Assembly (NCBI GenBank): GCA_030770425.1
Contig: JASJFT010000188.1
Coordinates: 25,316-89,315 of the forward strand
Direction of reading: 5' to 3'
DNA from: Darksidea phi
Lineage: Eukaryota > Ascomycota > Dothideomycetes > Pleosporales > Lentitheciaceae
Length of the DNA: 64,000 nt
Of the stretch, positions 10,545 to 21,900 are shown piece by piece; the first letter of the stretch is position 1; each line of letters starts with the position of its first letter. Both the position numbers and the translations under genes were made by a program. The notes beneath the pieces were generated by a model. The model was not told where the DNA came from and made no database searches. It saw nothing but the letters and a program-made list of their open reading frames with translations.

Positions 10545-12033
10545 ACCACACGTAATTCGAAACACGATGATCATGAGGGACGGACGAGGCTGAGTTATAA
10601 TTTGCATGGCGGAACGGTTGCATGCTGGGACGATGGGCTGCTATGATTCACACCGGGAATAGGCTTTGGGCCGAGCTCATCGTCGGATAGGTGATGAGTT
10701 GCTGGAAGCGGCATCCGTAGTGAATGACCATGATCATAACCATATTGTCTGCCATTTTCCTCGTTTGCGTGTCTGTCGTACCGATGCCAAGCGTCGCGAT
10801 GCAGGCGTGGTAGCAACCAAGCAGTCTGCAAGCTCTGACTCGTCAACATCCGCCGTCCAACACGATTAAGCCAACTTGGCTTGCGAAAGAGATGACTTCC
10901 CTTTCACCACCAAACTCGTAAACCGAATACGAGCCCTTCATTCAATCAATGGCCCAGCAGCAGCACGCCCGCACGCCTGAAGAAGCCCAAAGCGCGCGCG
11001 GGCTGCCACTACTCCGTCCTATCGTCCTATCGTCCTACCGTCCTACCGTCCTATTAGGGCAAGGAACTAGCTTGGCCCGCGCGTGCTCCGATGCCCGAAA
11101 AGGAAGCCGAATAGTTAATTACCCACCTAAATCTGACTCTATATTCTACTACTGATTCTACTAATTATTCTACCAATTACAGCAACACAACAAACAACAA
11201 ACAGCCCAGACTGCACCAAGCCCATCAAGACCTCCCGCAAGCTCGCCAACCCGCCGCACCCCCGTACCTCCATCATCACATAATCCACGTGACCCTACCA
11301 CACAGAGCACTAGAGCACTAGAGCACTGCCTGTAGTCGTGGTACTACTATCTACACCGGGCCTTAGTGCGGGGCGCACAACAACGCAGGGAGGATATTGC
11401 GCTGCTAAATTACTAAATTACGCGGAGCACTGTATGCGGATGGCGATAAGGAAGGTCTGTATTTCATTTCACTGAAGTGCGGCTATTTATTACCGGCGCG
11501 ATTGTAGGATGCCGGTGCGCGTGTGTGTGTGTCGATTGATGTGTCGGATTATTGGGGCCCGCGTAACTAGCGTGGCGTGCATCTCAGGGTTTGGTATGCT
11601 ATGCCGACTATTGTAGTGCGGCGAGGGGCTGGCATTATCGTTTTTATGGCCGTAGGTAGAGTCGTAGGTATGGTGAGGATAAGCATCGCGTGGTATACGT
11701 TGATGTGTCGATTCCGGATGATTAGAGGGCAAAGTATGTAGATAAGAGGATCCTGGATAATCGCCATCATCGTCATCATGAACAAGACGGCCATGTTTTG
11801 CATTAAGCTAGGCCATGAGCTCGAGGGTATTTTTTGCGCAAAGTTCTTATTTTTTAAGCAGAATATATTGTTCTTATTCGGTATACTTAGGGCTTGGTGC
11901 CGGCGATTCTTCAATTGCGCATTCTCATCACATCCCCTTGGTTCGAAATGGAGAAAATGGAAACACAAAAGTGTAGACAGAAGAAAAAGAATGAAAAGTC
12001 GCGACACGCCTCACAAACTGTCCCACACCACAT
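10545..12033. other. Intergenic, with a short minisatellite
   Basis: No gene is recognised between the microprotein and the tyrosinase stop. The interval includes an octamer array (11015-11054) and CA-rich segments near 11170-11330. Minus-strand frames overlapping the tyrosinase 3' end look like non-coding shadows. Confidence 0.45.
11015..11054. repeat. 8 bp minisatellite, five copies of CGTCCTAY
   Basis: Five consecutive units of CGTCCTAT or CGTCCTAC run from 11015 to 11054 without interruption. They are not part of any coding frame I can support. Confidence 0.85.
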
Positions 12034-13828
12034 TTAGGCCTCACCACCTCCGGGCTTCCCGGCGGTAACTTCAGGGTGCTCCTGCCACTCGCCCATATAT
12101 GTCGGGAACTCCTCCGCACTCTCAGCAGGCTTGACCTCGGTGGACAAAACATTGATCTTGAAGTTCGGAACTTCTTCCCTGGGGATCTCCTCATCAAAGG
12201 CCTTGTTCTGCACGCGCCAGTGCAAGTTATCCTTGAGATAAGCGACGACAGCGTCCGTCTCGAGGCTTTCGAGCTGTCCGCCAGTGTATTTCTCTTTCAG
12301 CGCCTCGGTCAGCACGACGGAGCCTTTGATGATGACGTCGTCTTTCGCGACGCGCGACATCATCGTCTGGCCGCCGATGAAGTTGGGGTCTTTGATCCAG
12401 TCGCTGGTCGGGGCGGTGATTTCTCCGAGGAACACTTCAACGCTGTATGCGCCTACGAAGTGGAGTGGTGCTTCGATGGCAGCGACGAAGGCGCGTGGCT
12501 CGGAAGGAGAGAGGCGGAGTTCGGGCACGGCCTCGTCATCTTGGCGCTTCGTGATGCTCGTGGTATCTGGTGCGTAAAGCCTGTTCACCGTAGCCTTGAG
12601 CGTCTCGTTCGAGGGGTTGCCTAGGAGCTCGGGGTAGGTGTACTGGAACGCGTCGGTTGTGCGGGACGTGTCTGATGTATGGTAGTCGCCCTTTGTGTTC
12701 ATGTGGAAGGGAGTGAGAGGAGAACTGGCATCCTGGGTCGATAACGGGGGGATTGTCCATGTGCCTCCCGAGAGTTGGATGTATGGATCGACGTATGTAT
12801 CAGGGTAGATGCGCTGCCAGATGGCGAGAAGACGATCAACGTTGGCGTGGTGCAGCCAGAAGACGGGATCGAAAGCGGCGACGGCAGGGTCGCTCATGTG
12901 TGCGTTTCCGAAAGTGACGTGGATAGTGTCGTGTATGGATTCGAGGTTGCCAATGAAGGATCCTCGGGACCCGTGGTTGCTGAATTGGTTGTATGTTTGC
13001 CATTGGGTTAGGATTTGGTAGAGGGTGCGTTTCGTGTCGGGCATCCAGCTTTGTAGGTTGCTCTCCACCGAGTCGCTACGAATGGTGGTGGGATCGTCGT
13101 TCCACTCGCCAGTGAAGTACTCTGGCTTGAGGGGGTGGAAGCGGTATAGCAAGAGTGGGTTGGGAATGGTGGCTTGAGTACCGTTGGGGAAGGTCACACC
13201 AACTGTGGCTCGAGAAATAGCATCGGGGAGGATGGGTTCGTTGCCGCTGGTCCTCTTGGCCCAGTCCCAGTACGGAAGACGGAGACGGCTATGGATGTCT
13301 CGGTAACGGTCCTTGGTCGGGCCATTTGGGAACTCGTTCACGATCTCAGCTGCCTTATCGCTCAGGACTTGTTCGAAAACGGAGAGGTAGGGACGATGCC
13401 ATGGGCCGAAGAGATTCGAGCTGTGAGGGCAATAGCCGACTTCGGTGTTTCCACCATTGGAAGGCGAGTTGTCCCAGTCGATAAGAGGTTGACCATGAAT
13501 ACCTGCTACGTTCAGCTCTGATCTTACTCGGCCAAGGCAGGCAATACATACCGCTGATTTGGAAATAGCTGAGCTTATCATCTTGGTTCATATCCTGGAA
13601 GCGCTGGGTGGCAAGAATGAAGAGGTTGAAGTATTCTGCATTGGTTTGGACCTCTCGAATCTCAAGACGAGGTTGGACACCGCCAACAAGGGGACCTGTG
13701 ATGGGGAAGAAACTGTCTTGTCTGGCTTCGAGCGGAACACCCAATGAATGCGTAATCAAAGCAGCCAGAGCAGCCAGGGCAACATATGTCTTTGATAGAA
13801 CAGCCATCCTGAGTATAGATGTTCTCAA
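12034..13828 (-). CDS. Secreted tyrosinase (type-3 copper monophenol oxidase)
   Basis: Two exons, 13552-13828 and 12034-13502, with intron 13503-13551, give 581 residues from ATG at 13828, or 574 from a second ATG at 13807. The second start gives a cleaner signal peptide (AVLSKTYVALAALAALITH). The CuA site shows GIHGQP, then YCPHSSNLFGPWHRPYLSVFE, including the Cys two residues before the histidine that usually forms the thioether link. The CuB site shows ESIHDTIHVTFGNAH and FWLHHANVDR. A C-terminal domain with TYMGEW follows, typical of fungal tyrosinases whose tail shields the copper centre until cleaved. The enzyme oxidises phenols to o-quinones in melanin-type pigment formation. It is monocistronic; I see no pigment genes beside it. 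Confidence 0.92.
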
Positions 13829-15858
13829 AGCGAGTGAAAGCGTCGAAACGAAAGACTAGGCGAGAGTATGAAACTCGGGCTGAGATGGAGACTGACAGTT
13901 GGTGAGAAGTTCAGCTACCTTTATACACCGGTAACACAGGAAGCATTGATCTCACACTAGCATAGTCGGTCCGTAAGCCGGTCAGACACCAGCTTGGGGT
14001 GAGGGTAGAGTTCGCATGTAAGAGCATCACACCTACAATTGGTGTGGTCACGACTCATGGCGCTGGAGCTGTGCCGTGTAGCAAATGCCAATACGAGGGG
14101 CAACAAACGCGGTGAGCCATATGGGTAGCGCTTATAGGCGGAAAAATGTTAAGCATTGACTGTTGCCTTCTTTACATAGGATTTCTGTGCGGGCAGCCTA
14201 TGCTGTGCTATGGAGGATTGTGGTGGCGGTCGTAGCACGGCCTCCAGGGCTAGGCATCCGATGTCGAAGACTAAGAATATCAGCAAAGATGCGAGGCAGA
14301 AAGTTCGTGGAACAAGATGACATAATAGTGGTGGGAGCCCATAGAAGGCTCTCCAATCGACAGCTGACCGTGGCGCCGCGGCGCACTTTCAGCTGATTGA
14401 TGGCCCAATTGCAGATCCGTATTGACCATCGCGAGCATTCGAATCGACAGCATCCGTACCGGTTCCTCCGAATGTTCGGTTTCCATTGACCAAGTAGGGT
14501 ATTTCGGCGCGACGCCAAGACACGTTGTGGCTTACAGGATGACAGTGTTTGGGGGCGGTGCGCTGAGGCACGCGGAAAAACGAGGTGGTGAACGTGCTGC
14601 TGACAGCGTCAACCCTAGGAGATGGGTATTGAAAGGCGGTATAGCCAAGACTTTTGCAGGAAAGAGGACATTTTCCAGGCAAACGGTCGTCCCCAGAGAC
14701 CCGGCTCAAGGCGGAAAGAAGTGAGACATTGTTAGCGGACTTTGAAAGAAGGCGAAGCGTGACCGTAAGCTTATCCTGTGACCATTTTCAAGAAGGGGAC
14801 CCCGAAGAGTTAACTGACCAAGCGGCTGGACACGGCACGGTCGCGCAGCAATAACTATTGATCCTAGTGCTGGAAGCCAGCATAAAGTGGTGAATGCACA
14901 ACATGCTTTCTCCCGTGGTGATTATGCAGTTGCGATGCTGACCGCGCGATGCAGCTCACATGCAGTAAGTGCGGCGTGACGCCAACGACCCTAGGCTCGG
15001 ACCGTATCCGAGCGCCTGGTTCCGCGGAGTCCTAACCTTAGCGACGTTGGATATGTATGAATGTAATGTTGTTTTGGACGTAAATACTAGCTAGTCCAGC
15101 GTATTTTTGGTTTGCTACCTTCTAGGATTTAAATGGGGGTCATTCCGCGAGTTTGGCGACGCGATGGCTGCTACTCATTCGATAGGATTTAAGTGGCGGC
15201 ATATCACCCTCAGATCCCAGCTTGACCTTACATTACGCTTGGCTAGACTTAACCGATCCAGAGCGCTGAGAGAGCGGAATCCGTCCTTTACTTCTAGAAG
15301 TAAGAGTTTTAGCAGTCAAATATTTTATATATCCTGCAACTCGGTAAGCCAGCCGTTCCTACTACAATTTAGAGGATTGGCAGAAATTTAGTTTTTTGAA
15401 TGTGGATAGGGTAGAGCCAAGCGAGTGGGTTGTTATGTGTGATTTTGTAGGGGGCGGAGGTAAAACGGGCCTCATTTCTTAATACGAGGCGATGCATGCT
15501 ACAACGGATACGCGGCTGAAATCGGTTACAAATATAGTCCAGAAGTGGGAAGAAGTTAGCACAGTATGAAAAGCAGGTATATCTGCCATCGCGCATCCAC
15601 GTTCTTGTGTGCGCAATAGGTGCCGTTAAAAGTATCATTGGTATTCATTACTTCTGCAAATACGTCGTCTTCATCATGGACTGTTCGTAGCACAGATTGC
15701 GCTTGTCGGTATCAGAATGAGGGTCTCTTCACTGGGTACATCGCAAGAAAAGCCCGTTCATGCTGGTGGAATACCACTCGGTTCCCATGTGTACCGTCCC
15801 GTGCTCGCCTGATTGCTGAAAATCCGTTACGAGATTAGGCGATGCCAATGAGTCGATA
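13829..15858. other. Intergenic region, no gene recognised
   Basis: About 150 bp upstream of the tyrosinase start is likely promoter. The rest shows scattered short frames without protein-like features. One segment (15121-15184) is a copy of a dispersed repeat also found at 46117-46178. Around 15640-15700 there is similarity to 16725-16790, consistent with the tandem duplication of the MARVEL-like genes. Confidence 0.45.
15121..15184 (+). repeat. Dispersed repeat, copy A (less mutated)
   Basis: This segment ends GCGATGGCTGCTACTCATTC plus GATA. It matches 46117-46178 in the same orientation, where the other copy shows mostly G-to-A changes (for example GCGAGTTTGGCGACGCG against GCAAGTTTAATAACGCG). 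It is probably a remnant of a transposon or other repeated sequence. Confidence 0.6.
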
Positions 15859-16374
15859 CTAAAACGCTATGAGCGAGGGGAAGGTCCAACGGCGAGCGGT
15901 AATGGTGGAACTAGCGAGAAGGATGGCGACAGTTAAGAACATGAAGACTGAGTCGGCCTGGGACTCCTTGCAGCGAGAATTAAGGTATTTTTCACGGTCA
16001 TACACCCAGTTGTAGCAATGATAGTTGTTGCCGCCGAAATCCTTTCCGCATCCTCCGTTGAACAGCTCGTTGGTATAAAGATTGTGGTATCGGTTCTTCA
16101 GGCTCGTGTCTCTACACTTGGCACCTCCGATCTTAATGGCGAGAAGCTAGAGATGTGCGTTAGTGAAGCGCTCTTGGTTGGTTGTGAATGCAGTTGGGCT
16201 TACAATGCCGCCGAAAATGTTTATGATCATGATAACACCGTCAATGAGAAGGCCAATCTTGCCTTGCGGAACCGACACCCATTCGGCAGCAAGCCCAATG
16301 AAACCATCAACGAGGGAGATGGCACCAACGAAGACCGCGAACTCCAGGACAATGGGTGAGGAAAATCCTTTCAT
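15859..16374 (-). CDS. MARVEL-like membrane protein, N-terminally truncated tandem copy
   Basis: Exons 16204-16374 and 15859-16146, with intron 16147-16203 (GTAAGC...CACTAACGC...CTAG), encode 152 residues. It carries three of the four membrane segments of its neighbour at 16990-17567, and the intron lies at the equivalent place after IINIFGGI. The loop before the last segment holds several Cys (AKCRD, GGCGKDF, YHCYNW, SRCKESQADS), matching the Cys pattern of the neighbour's loop. The reading frame begins where the neighbour's residue 30 would be; an acceptor-like GATCAG precedes it, but I find no upstream exon encoding the first membrane segment. It is therefore either a 5'-truncated duplicate or has an unrecognised first exon. 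The last nine residues also diverge. Confidence 0.55.
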
Positions 16375-16989
16375 TTGCCCTCTGATCAATTTTGTTGCAA
16401 GTGAGGTCCGAAATTTTTTCGAGCTGAAGCCGCAGGGCGGAGGCAGGCGCGACGAGTTGTTTCACGTGACTCGTCCAATTGTCCAGATGTCCAGATGACG
16501 TTCCCCAAAGCGTTTGAGAATTGATGCCATAGACTCATATACCCCACCACCAGCCCCAAAACGCTCTGCCTACGCAACGCTATTTAATGCGACATAAACG
16601 CATGAGGTAGGAATAGGAAAGATGATTGAAAATCTAGCGGCAATCGTAAGAGGGGATGAAGACAGAAAAGCGGCGGTAGCCCTTGTGTAGTGGGCGTGAG
16701 CGATCACTCGCTCCTCCGCCATAACGTGTATCATTGGTATTCATTACATCCACGGGTACCCCGTCTCCGTCCTCGACTATTCGTAGGGATCAATCAAATC
16801 ATCCCTCCACCCACCGGGGTATATCGAAGCTTGAACAAATTATAAACCTGTTGCCCAATCAATTCCCATTCGTTCAGCGCAATGAAACCTGTATTCGTGG
16901 CGTCTAAAGTTGCGGTATCTCGTTGCGACGGAAACTGTCTTTCGTCAGCTTGTGTCCATGAGCTGGCACGAAGGATAGCTTACGCTTGT
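16375..16989. other. Spacer between the two MARVEL-like genes, part of a tandem duplication
   Basis: The stretch near 16725-16790 (ATCATTGGTATTCATTAC, then ACTATTCGTAG) repeats the region downstream of the first copy (about 15640-15700). This supports duplication of gene plus 3' flank. No exon for the missing first membrane segment of the truncated copy was found here. Confidence 0.5.
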
Positions 16990-17567
16990 CTAGTACCCCT
17001 TCTTCATGCGGAGGTACGCCATAGTGAGGCTAACGAGAATCACGATGACGGTGAGGAACATGAAGGCGGTGTCGGCTTGGTTCTTTTTGCAGCGTGACTC
17101 GAGTGTCTCCGGGTCGAGACAATAGGCGCATTGCCACAACTCACTGCCGAATCTCCCTCCATTCATCAAACTGTTGTAGAGCATTTTGAGTTGATTCTCA
17201 TCATCTCCCTTGTCGCACTTGATGCCTTTGAGATTGATGGCGATGAGCTTCACAATAATGTTAGTTTCTCTTCTCTACCCAGTCGCACTGATCGATTACT
17301 TACCAGCCCACCAGCTAGATTCACCACCATGATAAACCCATCTATAATGAGTCCAATTTTGCCTTGCAAGATCTCGATCCAAGTGGATGCAAACCCGACG
17401 AAGGCAGCTAGCAGAGACACGCATCCAACGAAAGCAGCAAATCCTAACGTGACGGGCAGACTACCCAGTTTGTTCCCCCTAGCTAAGTCGACAGACAAAC
17501 CGCAGACGATGGCGGCGAAGATGAGTTGGACGCTGCGAATGGCGATGTTGACGATAGAGTTTGTCAT
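16990..17567 (-). CDS. Four-pass MARVEL-like membrane protein
   Basis: Exons 17304-17567 and 16990-17247 flank intron 17248-17303 (GTAAGT...AACTAACAT...GAAG), giving 173 residues from ATG at 17567. There are four hydrophobic segments, approximately residues 5-25 (IRSVQLIFAAIVCGLSV), 35-58, 66-86 (KIGLIIDGFIMVVNLAGGL) and 148-166. A long polar loop with four Cys lies between segments 3 and 4. This layout matches fungal MARVEL-domain proteins such as the Nce102 group, which shape the plasma membrane (eisosome-like domains). The assignment is by topology, not by a diagnostic motif. A tandem, truncated copy lies immediately downstream on the same strand. Confidence 0.65.
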
Positions 17568-18915
17568 AGCGGTCGGTGGGAAGAATAGGCGTAGATAGGT
17601 AGATCTGTTTTTCGAAGGTTCTGTCGGATGTGTATATGACCAAAGGATTCGATTAGGTGATGTTTGTAGCAAGCGATGTCCGAAGAAGTTCTAGAGGTGA
17701 GGTCGGTCCCAATATGGCACTCTGGTTGGTAAGGCAGACGCGACCGGTATTTCCAAATGGCTCGGTCGAAACGTGTGCTGAATACTCAGGTGCCGTCTTC
17801 CAAAAGTGCTTAAGAAACAAGAAGGAAAGTGGCGAGACCACAGCTTCATATACCACTTCCCCTCCGAATCCAGCCCCCAGATTGACGATCCCGGTGGGAA
17901 TCCTCACGCCGCACCAGCTTTGCGCCCATCAGAAACCCAGCCAACGGCGTCTCAATCACCTTCTCTCTGCACGAGCTACACCAATCCAACCGCTGCCAAC
18001 ATCGCGCGACACCGACGGCACAGCACACACAGCCTTGCGCCCCGCATCATGGTACTCAAATACAACTGATGCACGCCTATCGAAGGATTGGGCCGCAGTC
18101 GGTACCCTTGAATCCTTTCGTCTGCGTTACGAAGAATGGGCCAATAGACGTGGACGGGTATATTGGGCACTGGAGGGAGGCGGTGCAGTTTCGCGCCGAG
18201 ACGGGCGGTTGCCTTGAAACGATGCTATGTGTGAGGATTTTGTAACGTTGATCGCTGCACGCGCGCTTGGTGTTGGGGGCACGGTTGGCGCGTCCGAGGA
18301 CGCATATCTGAAGTAGGTGACTTGGTCAGGCGAGAGCTATACCATGCGCCCATTCTGTTCAGGATAATTACTGCGTGTTCGGAACAGTCGAACTGATCTT
18401 GGGCGTCGGGATTAGCCTCGCGGGCCGAACAGGGTTTAGATGAGAGTCTACCTCCTTTAGGCAAAGCTGCTGTATGCTGACAACGCCCCACCTTCACCGG
18501 TCGAGCATCCAACGGCGGAATCGCGTTGCTCCAATTGACTCGAGTACCGTAAACTCTTGCGAAACTGTTTGCATACGCACCGTTGGTATTAAAATCCGCG
18601 TAATGATTGGCTTAAGGCTAGTTATACAGCAACTAACACGTGGATTGCGACATTGGACGGCTCGGTTTCTCTCCTACAAGTTATTTTCTAGATATTCTAC
18701 GAAATTTTACCGTGACCTGATCCGTACGATCGGAATGATGGTTCGACGACTGTGACAACGGAGACGTTGCTATATTCAATCTCCGTAAGGCGTAACATCA
18801 GCGCTAGTGATCATCAACAACGAAGCCTCATTATCGAGAGATGCCGAGGCAACTCAATCCTCTAACTTCTGTAGTCGTTAATGTCCACCTTGATATGGCA
18901 CTAGCAACAACTATC
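17568..18915. other. Intergenic, no gene recognised
   Basis: This interval lies between the MARVEL-like gene start and the separase stop. The plus-strand frame 17657-18217 (186 codons) is the longest here. It is low-complexity, lacks a recognisable domain and overlaps the probable MARVEL promoter, so I do not call it. Confidence 0.4.
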
Positions 18916-21900
18916 TTACTCCAGGTACACCGGGATCCCGTATACTACCGCCGCAGCCCCATTCAAGTATTTCAACACACACGCTTTCCTCGCCTCCTTC
19001 ACAGCCTCATCTAGGCCCACACCCCTCCGCCGTTCGCGCTCTCCACTACTTTTATTTAGCAATTCATCACCTCTAGCTTTCCTCCCTCTTCTACTATTGC
19101 TCGTTCCTCTCGCGCTCTCCACTTCCTCCACTAGCTGCGCGACCTTGCCTTTGCCCTTGCTTTTCTTCACCGTGGGCGGTGGCTCCACAGCGTCTTCTTT
19201 AGCCTCAGGCCATAACCCCCAGAGCTCTCCAGCTTTAACGGCAAAGCGATCGCAGTCTTTGTCTGTGACGTCCCAAAGCATGCCAACAACTGCTGGTGCG
19301 CCGGCGTTGAGATAGGAAGCCAGCATGCCCGAAGGCTCGTAGATACCATTATCGGATAGATGCACCGACGAGCATCCGAAGAGGAAAGTCGTTGCGCATC
19401 CCGGCTTCTCCCCATCGGTGCCACTATTCAGATACAGACGTCGAACAGACTTCGATCGTATAAATTGCGCTCCGCTTCCGTGACCAAAGTACAGAACAAG
19501 GTCTTTCTCTCTTAATGAGTCTTCAAATTCCTTCTCGGTTGGAGCGCGATTAGCGATGTGGGTCCAGCTTCCCTGCATCTCGTCCAGACGCGGCTTGATG
19601 ATTTTGAAGGTGTGAGCCAGATCTCCAGAAGGATTCAAAATGCTTGCTCCTCCGGTTTTGGTGGAGATGTAGTGTCCTGGCTGCTCGTTCGGAGCCATAG
19701 TGGGTGGTCGCGCAGCTAGGATTCGCTGTCGCAATGCAGCCAGTGAGGGAAGTCGGGAAATGGAAAGCTTCTCGAGACATGGTAGCGACTCCCAAGGGAA
19801 CATGTGCAAGTTCTTGTCCAGAATGAGGATCATGTGAGCGTTGGAAGCTGCGGCACTTTGTGAAGAGCTGTGGTAGGCGCGCAGCGCATCATGGGTTTCG
19901 ATGACCATCGTGTCAAAGTCGATTTCGTCGTATGCATTACGCTCCCCGTTGAATTGTAAAATATCGACGACAAAGTAGATAAGGTCCATCAGCGCATCAT
20001 CGAGATCGAGCTCTTCGCTCGAAGCGTCGCCGAGACCAATGAACAGCTCCAACACCCGCGTATCCAAGTTAGTCTTCTTCTGGGCGCCTCTCTTTCGTCG
20101 GGAAGGCAGGTGCCGATTTAGTATATTGTCGAGAGATGTGCGGAAGCGTGCAAGAAGCGCGTCTTGCCGCACCTGCTGGGAGAAGATGCCCTTGAAGCCT
20201 CCCAGCCAGATATTTTCAATGTTCAGGAGGAGCTCATGTAGTTGCGTGTCTAAGGCTTCGCGAGCGTCCCACCACTCAAGTCTAGCGTCACGAGTCGTCA
20301 TATCTTTTGCGCTTCTAGTGCTAAGATCGCTGTCTTCGATGATCTTCTCAAATTCTCGTTGTCCATCGGCGAACGTGAAGACTTCTTCGTCCATCTCACG
20401 AGACGAGTGACGAGCCAAGGGTAGTCGCAGAATGAATGGAGTTGTGTCGCTTTCATAGCGAGTAATGAACAGCTCGTTATGCTCGTCATTCAGTGCCAGA
20501 GAAATAGCAGTCCACGACTTGGGAATGACATCCACATAATCGTGCTGGAAGTCGGCCGGGATAGTGAGATTTTTACTGTCGGAGCTAAGCTCAGGCCATT
20601 TCAGACAGTCCTCGCGCGACATGTTCTCTTGCTCAACCTCGATAGATTCTTGCGCTAGTCTCAAAGACTTGCACTTTGCGACTTCTATATGCTGGTTAGC
20701 CTGACATCACTTCTCGCTAAAGTGATACATACCGCTCATGTACGCCGCATACAACGGGTGGAGGAACCCGCGAGCTTGTTGCCCAGATACCGCAGAAAGA
20801 AGGACCGTAACATGGCCCAGTGCGGCAGACACTTGCTGAAAGGAATGATTGGATCCAGTACTTGCACACAAGGCGTGAACTTTTTCAAGAACGTCCCGGG
20901 CGCTTTGTAGCGTAACCGCCAAGTCCTCCCTTGGTTGCTTCTGGCCTCGAGCTGGTTTTGTGGTAGTCATTGCAACAGACTGTTTATTTGCGACTCCTTC
21001 GGACGACCGTCGCGCCTTCAAAGGCACCGCCGGGAAAGCTATCGTAGATTCCGGGAGGGTGTTGAACATGAAGTCCTCAGCCATGTTATTGATGGCTTGC
21101 GAGAGGGACGCTTTGAAGCGGACCCATATATGGAAGACATTCCCCTCTTCGCTGTCCTCATACGTTTCAATCGTGTTGAGAAGCTTTAGAGCGTTTCGAA
21201 GGTCGTTCTGAAGCAGACTCGCCATTACCTTACGAAAAATAACGTCTGTTCGAAGGGTACCAAGTGACACACATTGTTCAGCAATGCTCGTCTTCTCAAC
21301 AGCTTGTGGTACAACGGCCTTTTGCTTCGCCTTGGGCACGGCTGTCGGGACGCTTCTGAGGGGAGCCTTGCGGGTTGTCCTGGTTGACATTTTTGCTGTA
21401 ACTCTTGGTGCAGCTTTAGGGGCTGGCTGTCGGCTTCTCGAGCTCTTGGGCGAACTAGTGTCGGCAAGTTGCATGCCACCTAGCGACATAGCGCTCATGC
21501 TTTCCGCTAAAGACTCCATGCTAGGCTGAAACACGTCAATGATCTTGATGTATGTCGGCGAGGTAAGTTCTGCCAGCAGCTTGTCCATAGAATCGTAGGC
21601 CACAAGCTCCTTCTCGTATTCGCTGTTCGAGTGATAGTAACTAGCGATAGATGAATGGTACGCTAGCTTCGACTTGTGATTCTCACAGTGTGTTTGATCA
21701 ATAGAGTCGAGAATTGATCGAGCTTTCTCCAGTCTACCACTGTCGGACCAATACTCAATGCGCTGGCTGGCATTTTCCATGACAAGTGATGGGGAGCCTG
21801 TCGCTGCAGCCACCTTCTCAGCCTGTTCTGTGACGTATATGGCTTCATGAAGTAAGCCCTGCTGCGCAAAAACGAAAGAATGCTGCATTAGAGCTCGATA

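Noticed and set aside
12076..12624. 182-codon plus-strand ORF
   Set aside because: Lies entirely antisense to the tyrosinase C-terminal coding region and has no independent features.
12034..13828. Tyrosinase as part of the polyketide gene cluster
   Set aside because: It is about 20 kb from the PKS locus with separase and transposon relics in between; no evidence links them.
17657..18217. 186-codon plus-strand ORF
   Set aside because: Low-complexity translation, overlaps the likely MARVEL promoter, no domain or splice support.
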